NCBI GenBank assembly: GCA_004352715.1
Contig: SCFE01000110.1
Location: 1,588,131 to 1,652,130, forward strand
Direction of reading: 5' to 3'
Length of the DNA: 64,000 nt
Source of the DNA: Hofstenia miamia
Lineage: Eukaryota; Xenacoelomorpha; Acoela
Made by a program: the position numbers and the translations under genes. Shown here in pieces: positions 39,201 to 51,200 of this stretch (positions are counted from its first letter, which is position 1; each line of letters begins with the position of its first letter). The notes below the pieces were generated by a model that worked only from the letters and a program-made list of their open reading frames with translations, did no database searches and was not told the origin of the DNA.

Positions 39201-42200
39201 CGAAATTGAATCAGCCGAATTAGAAATCACTTTCTCATTGGTAATGTTGACTATAAACATACATATTTTTTTCAATTTCTCGGTTTTTAAGTAGTTTCGG
39301 CTAACTAAAATTCACTATGATTACAATGTGTTCTCTTTAAAAATGAATTTATTTATTTTTATTTATTATTTAAACCATATTTATGAAGTGCATTTATTAT
39401 ACTTTAGTCCTATGTTGAGCAAAGATTAGAAGTCACTTGGGCCTGGCTTGCAACGGTAATGGATTCAGCAGAGGCTCAATTGAAATTTGGATCTGCTTTA
39501 ATTGCAATAAGTGATTCACAGCATCCATCGCATCCACTACATCCATCACAAAAACGCCACAATTCTCAGGAAACATCTGTTACACCTTCCACTCGACCAT
39601 TTTTAGAACCAACTCGACGTAGTAGCAGATCTGCTTGTAAGTTGTTTCTTTCAATAGATGCTTTCTTTTTACAATTAATGAGATTGATGTTTATTCATTT
39701 TACATAAGAAGTAATGACGTAACTTTAGTAAAAATCACCTTATCCTCTAGCGTAAACTGTTTTTTTAAATCTTGGAGGATTTCTTGAAAAAAAATTGACT
39801 TTGTGGACGTCTAAGCCCGGCTCAATTCAGCTTAGGCCTAAGCCTGACCTGGCCCATAATATTTTTCTTATACCCCAATGACCAGTGATGTCTGGTTAAA
39901 TAATTTTAACAGTTTTTTAACCATTACCAGGTTGGATTTTTTTAACAGATTGTGTTATACAGATTTACTTACTTAGTGTTTTTAACAAATTTTTTAACAG
40001 ATTCAAAAAAGTTTTGGGTTAATAACATTTCAATTTATCAATTTATTTATTTATTTATTTAGAATACTTATGTAGCGCATTCATTCCAAATTGTAATTTT
40101 AAATATTGTCAAAGTTTACAAGGATTCTAATGCGCATACTGTTCGGCATCTTGCACTACCAACTGTTTGCAACTTTGAAGAGGTGTGTTTTTAAGGTTTC
40201 CCGAAGCTTCAGTTCACTTTTAATTTCACGCAATTCTCTTGGTAGTGCTTTCCAAACGATTGGAGCATAGTTGGAGAAGGCCGTGTTACTGAACTTTGAC
40301 GACGCACGATGTGTGTTGAGTAAAGTTCGATCTTCGGAAGAGTGCAGAGACGAGAGTGGGGTATATAGCGAAATAAGGTCATGGATGTACGATGGTTGTT
40401 GGCAATACAGAGCTCGATGCGCAATGGTCAAAATCTTATGGTCTTTTCTCTGCTCGATCGGGAGATAATAAAGTTGTCTTAACAGATTATAGGCAGAAAC
40501 ACGTTTACGCTTCCTTAAAGCAACTCTCGTAGCGAAATTTAGCACTACTTAAAGTCGTTTTAATAGGTATTTTGGACAACCAGCCATCATTGCATTACAG
40601 TAGTCCAGTCGTGATAAGACAAGGGCAGATACCAGAGATTTAGTTACATCTAGGGTGAGATTTTTCCTGCTTCTAGCAATATTTCGAAGATTATATAAAG
40701 CTGCTTCTCTTATTTTGTCAACATGGGCCTCCATCGAAAGTTCATATAGTATAAATGTCTTCATGTCCAATTTTTATAGATAGCGTTTTACGAAGTTCAG
40801 ATGTGAATCTTTTGTGCCCCAACAGCAGGATTTCTGTTTTTGACTCATTTAATTTGATGTGGTTTTCATATAGCCAATTTTTGACGTCGTGCAAGCATTT
40901 TTCTGTTTTGCGGATTTCACGTTGATATAAAAAATCATCATTTAGTACGAATCCCATGTACAGTTGGCTGTCATCAGGAAAGAGGTGGTATTGATGGTTG
41001 TGATTTTGCATCAAAAATCCTATATCGCGAGTGTAAATTGAAACCATAAGGGCCCAAGAATTCATCCCTGTGGAACCCCTCTTAAAATAGATTTTCGCTA
41101 TGACATTCGTTTCCAATGACTCGTTGTGTTCGATTAGACAGATAAGAGCGTAGATAATCAAGAGCTTTCCCCACAAAGTAACAAATAAAATTCTGTTGAC
41201 AGTTTAAGCTAACAGTCGAGTTTTTATGCTCGTACACGAGAGCCGATTTCTTCTTGATTCCTTCAAAAAGAGGCCTTGAGAGGGCACGTTAGTAGAAGGT
41301 AGAACGCTCAAAATTATTTTTGCTGCTTTTGCCAAGTTAGGCCACTTGTTTTTGTTTTCTTGAAAATACGACAGAGCGGGAACATTTTCATTGGTGTTGT
41401 TGATAAAATGGGAAAGCTCTTCTTCTGTTGTCTCGAACTCGATTAATGGCGTGCTGCTTTGTATTTCCTCTCTTAACCTTTTTGCATTCGAAAGTCCAAG
41501 TTGTAAAAACGTCATCTGACTGTAAGGCGAAATATTTTATTTTTTCTTTTGCAATCAGTTTCTCATCAGATGTTAACAAAGTCTTTGTAGGATCGCTTGC
41601 GGCAAGAATAATATCAGAAAAGGTGCGAAAACGCCCGGCTAGTGTCATTCTCTGATATAAACTTGCAGAAAAAATCCTAACCGTTTGATGACAATTTTCA
41701 TTCTTTACAATGGCGTCCAAAAACTTCAAAATCCGTCGAACCTGTGGTAGAACATAATCGGCTACAAGCAGTTCAGATTCCAAGAATTTACCTTGTTCCA
41801 TTATTTTTTCGTGAAGTTTCTGCATTTGTAATACCACTAAAGAATCTAATTCCTCAAAGTGCCGGCCATTTATTGATCTCTGTTCATCTACAAGAAGTTG
41901 ATTTTTGACACAATATTTTAATTGCCTGTAAACACCATCCCACAATGTTGCTGAAAGTGTCGAGCCGACCAGTTTTTTTGCGTACTGTGTTTAGTTTTCT
42001 GAAAAACGTGAAGTCTTTCACTGCGGCTAAAACAATTATTTAGACGGTGTGCTCCACACCCTACAAATTCTTAAAATTGTATTATCAGATCAATTCCGAA
42101 TTTAATAAATTTTCTTCAACTGTAAAGGTGTCGTCTTCTATATCAAAGTCATCTTCATTCGTTTCATCAACGATTTTATGCCGCAAGTTTCTGACTCCAA

Positions 42201-45200
42201 TTGTGATTGCATGCTATATGCTGATGACACTCGCATTTGCTCTTCTATCTCAAATAGTCTACAGTCTAGCATTGTTCAAGCTGAATTATGGTCATCTACT
42301 AATGCGCCCCCATTCAATATCTCCAAAACTGAAGCTCTTCTTATCTGTTCCTCTAAAATCTTCACACCTCCTGTTTTTTATCTTGATCACAATCCGATTC
42401 AGTTTAACCGCAATGTTCGTGATCTTGGTGTAATAATTTCCTCCACACTCTCATGGTCTAAACATGTAGCACTAAAAACCAAGAAGTTCTCCTCTTCTCT
42501 CTATTTCCTTATATCTTCACTTCCGAATTCACTTAATTCTCGTTCGAAATTAATCCTCTTTAAAGCTCCCACTCTCTGTTATAATTCCCAATGCTGGTTT
42601 CTAAACCCCTCTTTATCTATCATACGTGAGGACCAATTTGAGACTGACCAGCTAGCACATCTTTAGGTAAGGCACTAAACGTATCGGCATGAACTCGTTT
42701 TAAATAATCAGATCCATTTGCTAGTATATTATTCTTTTTAACAGATTTCAGACTTTTGTAGCATAGCAAGCAGGTATAACAGTTATTCGCTTCAACCCAT
42801 TTAAAATGCTTTTCAAGATGAGTTCGTTACTGGTTTGATCTCTGCCCATAATCTGAAAAACGACCGAGATTATCCTGTAGAATTGTTGATTTACGCTGTG
42901 GGGCCTTTCTTTGATCGCGGATTATTGCAGCCACATCTTGACAAGTTATACTTAAAAGAGCGTAGGGTTAGTGTTAGACGAAGTGACCAATCACATGCGT
43001 CTAACCATAGCCTAATGTTCATATTTGAATGAAAATAGAGATAATAATTTCAACATTGACATATTTATTTGAGGTGTAAAGGGAAAATGTTTGTGATCTT
43101 TTAATTACGCTGCGAAGCAGACAATAAAGTGTCAGATGTGAACGCTCTTTAAATGTTAAGAGTCCGGGCCGGGCCCGGGTCCGAAATTTTTAAACAGACC
43201 CTAGAATTGTTTAAAATTTTATTAATTAATATACATTATCTTACATTAAAATAATTTATCAACTATTATATTCAATGGACTAATATATATCAAAAAGTAA
43301 ATCCACGGCCACAATCATTACAATTAACTCAGAAATTGTCTTAGTAATAGCAAGTACCAATCAATTTCATTTATACTTTAGATGTCCCAGCGTAAACTTT
43401 AAATTACTTAGACAATACACTGTTTTTAGTTGCATGTTTGCGAGGGGAATGCTGCATAAATTCGTAACATTTTTATATGATATACAATAAACATATTTAT
43501 TATTAATACTGCAATACCACTATTAATAATTTAAAAATTTCCATTAGAATTCTTTTCCAATTGTGGGCCCATCCTTATTTGAAGACGATCGCTTTTGATG
43601 CCATCACGAGTTAACTTTATTGTTAAATGGTGCTGTTGATGCAAAAATGCTTTCATTTTAGTATTTTCAATTATATGCTTAATTTTTTATTTACAAAAAT
43701 CGTATAATGGTTTTGGATATGCCGGTCCGGATCGGGCTGGTCTTGGTTTATGGGTTAAAAGGCTAGGGCCGTGCCCGGGCTTGAAATCATGGCCCGATTA
43801 CAACTCTGAAGAGTCCCCTCTTCAAATTTTTCATCGCTGAGAAATCATAAATTTGTTAAATCGGTTAAACTTTTAACCGATTTTTTAAACAGGTTGTTAA
43901 AAAATCTGTTTAACCGGACATCACTGCCAATGACACTCTCTTTTGTTTGATAGAGACCCACAAGCACTACACTGTGAATTTGATTCGATATTTTGCACAA
44001 TGTATTAATTAATAGTGAGTTTTACCCGCCTAGCTACCTGAACTTTTTAAAAATGGAATGTTCACTGGGAATAGTTGTTTTTCAATTGCACGGCAATTTC
44101 CACCATTACATGGGAGATGTGTCAATATCCAACGATTTCCAAATTGCCTAATACAATGGGGGAATTGTTTGAAAATGTGGAAAATGGTTGGCCTTTTGAA
44201 ATGAGATAATGTTAACCTGTCAGTTCTCTAGTTCTCTCGTGAAAAGTATTCATTCTCTCAGCCTTCCATGTTCGTTTGTTTATTTCACCTCGAATATTTG
44301 AAAATAGTTTTTCTTCACTTCCATCAAACAATAGTTAATGGTGATTCCCTAGATGTTCTTAATTTTCTCCATTTTATTATTCAAGTGTGTTTCAAGTTTC
44401 GCTTTAATTTGTAATATTAGGCGCAAAGTATTTGTAAATTTTATTTAATGTTTTAGCGCACCAAGAGCGAGCAGATAGCTCAGCGGCTCGTCGCGATTTC
44501 CTACACTACGCACTTTCGTTAATGCGAGCTCATTCTGATGAACATTCTGACGCGTTGCCTATAATCGATGTCGCTTCACTTAAACATGTTGCATACATCT
44601 TGGGTACGTATATTTTTATTACTCTTACATAATTGACGTGTACTCTATCATAGCGTTGCTTTGAATTGCAATTGATGAGTATTTTAAAATTAGGTATTCT
44701 TTCTGCTATAACGAGCTCATTGATTCTTATTTCCTTCCAATAGAATTTGTGCTACTTAACACGAGTTGTTGATTTACAGTACATTCAAATAAAGTTGGGA
44801 AAATCATAGTAAAAACTTTTTTCAGATTTTAGGCCAAACGTTTGATCAAATTTAGGTACATTAAAACAAAAATTATTGCTGCATCTGTACAAATACCTAG
44901 TTAAGACTTTGAATTCCTAAAATCTAAAAATTTGATTCTTGTATAAAAAATATTGAAACAACTTTTGAAATGGGTTTTCATTATCTATCTATTAAAATGG
45001 AAATTCAATGTTTCCAACAGCATAGCGTTATTTGACGCGAAAATCAACAGGAAACTATGAATATCTGTTTGATATGAAATAATTAGGCAAACTTTTGCAT
45101 GGGTTGAATCAATACATATTGGTTAAGGAAAATTGATGTTTTAACTAAATTTTTACTGCCCTACCTGTAGACGCTTTGGTTTATTTTGCCAAACATGGAC

Positions 45201-48200
45201 GGGAATGTGTTGAAGCCGGGTGCATGCAATCAGAAGACAACGATAGCAGCGTTGCCTTAGAAAGCGATGATGATGAAAGTTATTATGACAGCGCAGATGA
45301 TGATCAACCACCACTACCTCCACAACCGCGTCACAATTTTTTCCGTCGAACGAATTCAACATTATCTTTAGGCAAGTTTTCTTACTTTTTCTACTGTCCA
45401 TCCTCTCTTTATTATTCGTTAATTTCTTTAGGTACACCAGCACCGGATTCTTTCAATCTCCCCCTTCAAGAGAGTCTACCTTTAGCTGAGAAGCCTTATC
45501 TGCTAACAGCTAGTGCTACCAAGGAACAGCTTTTCTCTAGGGCTAAAAATTACTCTGATTATGTAGATGTACGTATTTATTTTTAATTGCCATTTTGTGT
45601 CAATTTCAGTTACTAACTTGCTGGAAATATCCGAAAAATCATGTTTTGGTGATTCAAACCCTTTTCCTAAATGATTTCTCAGTTTTATTTTTCTAAAACA
45701 GCCTTGCGAAAGTTTTGTAGTATTCATAAATTCATTTTTGCCCTTCAATCATATTGATTCTATGATTTTCAAATTGACCCTGAGAGCAAGCAATGTATAA
45801 ACGAATTTTTGTACCTGCAATGATTTGCTAAATCATATTTAGCCTGGATTCACTTCTACAATCACCCTAAACCACGATGATTTCGAAATAGTTCCACTTA
45901 AAATGTCTTTGTCAGCTAGGTGCATTCCTTCATCATACGACCCGGAATCACAGGTTTAGTTGTTTTTGTTTATCTTTTTAAGGTTTACTTTTAGATGGTG
46001 CATGATCTATCTCTTAAAGGTGAAGCTCCTCGAGGAAGTACTCCGGATGAAGCATCAACATCTTTGTTCTTTAGCAAGTATGTTTCGACGGTTATAATGT
46101 TTTGTGAGTTTTACTTTTAAAGATATATTTGCATTTTGGATAGAATTGAAGGAAATTCTTCATTGTTGAAGCTTTTCACTCTGACACTTTTTCAACAAGT
46201 TTTCAAATGTTCCTGACTACAATACTTGTCACACACATACGTGACAGCAAGAAGTTTGGTGAATTTTGATGAATATCTAAAAAAAATTGAGCCAAAATGT
46301 AGAATAACACGTATAACGTCATATTTTATTATTCTTAAGTTACAATTTTTAAAGATGCTTTTTATCGTGTGTTTAACCTTAAACAGCCTGGGTATGGTTA
46401 GAATTTAATTATTTACAATTTAGGATTGAAATATTTTCTCTTTAGTTGCTTAGTGCAGATATCAATTGTAATTTTTTAAAAAAATTCTATATTTAATTTT
46501 TTATCAGTTTGTCCATTATATTGGACACCAGGTAAACTTTAGAATGTTTCCTTGAAATTGAATAACTCCAAAATTTAATCAAAAAATTGTTTACAAAGTT
46601 ACTCAAACATTATGGAAAGCCATAAAGCAGTTTCTCTGATTAATGCAAAGATGGACATTGCATTTAGAGCATGCAGTCTTTGGTTTTTTTTATCACAAAG
46701 CTGATTTTTGCATCTCCCACTTGACTCTTTCACCATTGGCCAATGTCCAAACCCGTCGAGACGTACTGATTGGCATGGCATGCGTCTGAAGAACATAACA
46801 GAATATCTTTTACATTAACTGTGTTTGTGTCGCCATTTCTATCCCATTTTACAACAACATCATCATTTTTGAATACCTCACCTCGCATGATTCTTCCTTT
46901 CCATCTTTGATCTGAGGCCCATTTAATAGGTATGTCAAACGTAAATGGTGAAGTAAATGGTTGTATCCTTAAATTTGCCAAAGCTGTAACATTCTCTTCG
47001 CCATTGCTCCACTTAACAATAACGTCATCAGGTTGCATTTTGATTTAAATCTAAAAAATATTGTTTAAATTATGCCTGATGTCCATTTTAATGGACAAAC
47101 TAGAAGTGTGACACAATTTCTTGTCTATTGACGGTATGCTATATTTATATGACTTAACAAACTTAAAGATATGTAATTGATACATAATAATTTATTCAAG
47201 TTCTTACCTTCAACTGCCTTTGCGTAGTAGCTGCGTGAAGTATGAATGTGCAGATTAACAACTCTGAATGATTAATTACGATTTCTTTTTAATTGAAACG
47301 AATTGATGTGTTGAGCCAATCAAATTCAGGAGAAAACTACGGTGTGATTTTGTTAATTGGAGTCCTGCTGAGTGTGTCCGTAAAGAATTTCAGATCAAAA
47401 TATATTTGTGTACAATCTATTAATACGTTTTCAGTTTGTCCATTATAATGGACGCCAGGCTGTTTAAGGTTAATAACGGGAGCCTATCGTAGATAAAATG
47501 AGATATTATTGACAAATATATGTTTTTCTTCTTTACTTTGTAGTTTTGTTTATTGTTCAATAACTTTGTCGAACGAAATATGATAAAGTGCATCAACGAA
47601 AGGTCAAATACTTTCAGTTTCACAAGGAATGAGATAAACGCGTAAACGAAAATTTTACGAGCTAGTTAAGTCAACTTTTATGATTTTGTGAAAAGCAAAA
47701 TACGCTATAAAATAGTAGTTTTGGTTATATAAAGATAAATATTTCTTGAAGTTCGTTTGCATGGAAATGTCTTACCGTTTTTATTGGTAACCTGCAGTTT
47801 TATTGTTGAAAAATTTGTCGACAATGAAAATTATTCTTATGAGGCACGGAAACATTTCAATTGTTAAAACTCTGATGTATTTTATCGTAATTATTATGTT
47901 AAGTCAAAAGTTACAAAATTGTGTGAGATGAGAAGTAATTGCTACTACATGTTATCTATGCTTCCTGGAAATCTGGAACAGCCGTAAAATTCAAATTTTC
48001 TGCATTTAACCTGAAAGTAATAATTTGTACTGCGGAAAATTTATTGCCATGTATAATTCTGGAGTGATTTCCTTGTATTGTCGACATGTGTTTTTCACAG
48101 TAATCGATGTTAGGCTTGATATTCTCAAGGAGAGGCTTCCTGTAATCCAACACTCTCATTTACTTATTGCCTGGAAATTGGTTTCAACTCAGTCTTTTAC

Positions 48201-51200
48201 TGAAATAATTTATTTGCATTATTCAACAATTACATTGCTTCTTTTTTATCCCATGTAAACCTAGTTGTCCGTCAGGTTAGCAGTTAGAACCTATTTGCGT
48301 TTTTGCTACGTGGACACAGTTTTGTGCACTTTTTGTACAACACATAGATTTGGTCGTGTTACGAATATGCTTAATATGAGTTAGTACTGCACAAAACAAT
48401 TTTTCACTTGACTAAATTAGAATAGAAACTACCTCAGATTTATCCTTAAGCCATTCCTTCTATAATCTAAGCACTATAGTCTTAAGGATGTATGAAGAAA
48501 TTTCATCTGCTCTTTGACAAAGCATTTCCTCAATGTGTACTATGCTCCCCAAATTATTATGATAATTGAACTTTTTATTTAAAATATGCATTAACTAGAT
48601 ATTTTATTAAGTAGTCTATATTGAAACAGTATGATTATACATTAATATGATGTTATTTGCCTCTATTTTTTTTATAACAGCTGAGATTCAACATGGAATG
48701 CTGGCAATAATTCTCTGACATCATTCTTTCATTCCATCACTACAATGTCAAATCTCTATAATGACTCAATCAGAATTCTTTTTTCTGGTAGCATGCCGTT
48801 TTGACACCTCATTCTTCTAATAAATCCAGACATTCTGAATGAGGTTCATATCAGAACTATTGTCACACCACTCAAGAACTGGAACATTGTTGTAAAACAA
48901 GAAATGCATACAGGACTTCACAGCTCCATCTCCATAAATTTTCTGTCATCTTTAGACCACTCACAGATTTGTGGTAGAACACACTTAGCAAGTGCCTCAT
49001 CTCTGCATTGGATCTTGTACATTGTTTTATCTGCAATGTAAAGACGCCCAGCACTAATATTGCTGATCTAGATCCAATCCATGATTCACAATAGATGCTT
49101 CACTATCTCCAATAAGCAATCTTTATGATGATTCTCATGGCTTTGGCATCTCACATCATGAGTTCGTTTCAATAATCTAAATGTACACCAAAAATATTTA
49201 CGTCATGCATCTCAAATCTGTATCTTTCTTTATTGATCTAATTTCTAGTCTTTACGGTAAGAAGGCCCACGTATAGCGCTTCATTTTCTGTTTATTTGTA
49301 AGATTTGCAACATTTGTATGGCATAAACCGAGCATTATTGTACTGTTCTTTAACTAATAGAAACCCCAGCCTGATTCAGTTCCCCCTTTTCACAGTAGAT
49401 GTGCACTTCTTTTCAGATTTCATTTTCATCAAAAAATATTTGGGATCAGCCTCAGTGGTTTACCGTGGTCTCCCGTAGTTCCCTTGCATTTAAGGGAAAT
49501 AGATGTTTCCATTTTGCAATTTTTAGCAAAGCCAGAGACTGTATTTTGTGAAAGACCACAAATGAATGAAATGTTAGTCTGCTTCCAATAGCGTGTCCAG
49601 AGGGAGAGGCAAGGGGGTCATGGCCCCTCCAATGGACACCAAATGAAGTTAGTTTATTCAATGAAGTGTAGACGTAAATTCAACGTCCGATAAAATGTAT
49701 CAACCATTTTAAATATTAATCTGTATTGGAGATTATATTGTGTGTGACTAGAACCGTTTCTAGCACCTAGAAAGGTTAGAAGCCAAGGAAATTCCTAGAG
49801 AGCAAGTTTCTCCATTATAAAATTTACGGCCGTTGATCTACGCTGCTGCCACCAGAATATTATTAGTGGTGGTATTCAAGTTTGGTAGAGTGGAGGCAAT
49901 TTGGACCCTGGTCGAACAAATTGTCTATTATTTAATAATAAACATACATTTTGAACAAAAAGAATGGGACCTATAACACTATGCATGTAATAATCCAAAT
50001 TTTTAATTTTGTATTGAATTTGAATTAAAAAACGTGGTTGCCCACTTGCTTATTAACACTGAATCATGTAAGACAACAACAGTAAAATATCATTGTTTTC
50101 AATAATGACGAGTTTTATCATAAATATTAATGCAAACTTCTGTAATTCCTTTCAACTTAGGCCTGTGTTTGTAGTTTCAGAGATGGACTTGAGTCGATGC
50201 ATTGCAGAAAATGGGGTACAAAACTGGGTCGACATTATAAAAAACTGACGACTTGGCTACTGCACAACGGTGCACACAAATTAACCCAAATGCAGTAAAT
50301 ATTGTAGTTTGTTAACAATGTGTTGAAAAATAAAATTTATATATTGACATGTTATATTAGTATCTCCCACTCTTATAAATCTAAATTTAGGTTTTTCGAT
50401 TTCAGTATAGTTTTATTGTAGATTTCTAACATGCCCAATGTTGGTCTAGCAAACCAGAAAATTGAAAATTATTTTGACAAAATGATAATAAACGGCATAA
50501 TTTTAAATTGGACAGGCCTGGTTTGTTTCAACCCCCATGTCCATCCTTGTATTGTGATGGCTGTCACCGTTGTTCTTAAGGCAGTCAAAATCAAGTTCTT
50601 CGGCTAGTCTTATTAAATCGACAGTAACGCAATGTTTTTCAATTTATTAGATCTCAAAGAATTAGTAAATAGCTCCTGATTTTGGAAAAATTACAAGAAA
50701 TTTGCATAAAGGGTTGGTAATTAGGAAAGTCATAGCCATCAAGAATAATCTGAATAGACAATCAAACTCAGATTTGAATCCAATTCTGGGTAGCGTCCGT
50801 TTTTTGCTTAATGCACCCATCTGATCCGATTTTTCTGTTGTTTCGGAAATGTACGATTTTTTGATGGCAATTCTTCAAATTCTATCCATAAGTTAATATC
50901 ACACGAGAATTCTGCTAACAATGCATTTCCAGAGGTGATTAAGTTTTTCAGAGATTCCTCTTCAATTTATAAAATAGTGCGTTGTCATCTGTATAAGTAG
51001 ATTTGCGAGAATACCCTGTTTTTTAGCACCAATATTGTTCAATCTCTCTCAAATTTTGTTATAATGCACCTAACAGGATTTCTTGTAACATTGGTAAAAT
51101 GATTATTGGAGTTTAAGTTTAAGCCTTAAGTATTTCTCGAAAAAAATTTCTAATAAATTCAGGAAGGTATCAGGGCATGATCTTAGAGGTTAGGAAAGTT

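Larger units (their letters stand above)
39883..43926 (-). mobile_element. hAT transposon with TIRs and perfect 8-bp TSD, carrying nested insertions
   Basis: Left end CAGTGATGTCTGGTTAAA (39883-39900) is the inverted match of the right end TTTAACCGGACATCACTG (43909-43926), one mismatch in 18. Both are flanked by the same 8 bases, CCAATGAC (39875-39882 and 43927-43934): the hAT target-site duplication. Inside are minus-strand hAT transposase remnants, a CR1/L2-like LINE 3' end, a second LINE piece on the plus strand, and a GC-rich MITE. The whole 4.0 kb lies in UBR5 intron 27. Confidence 0.93.
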
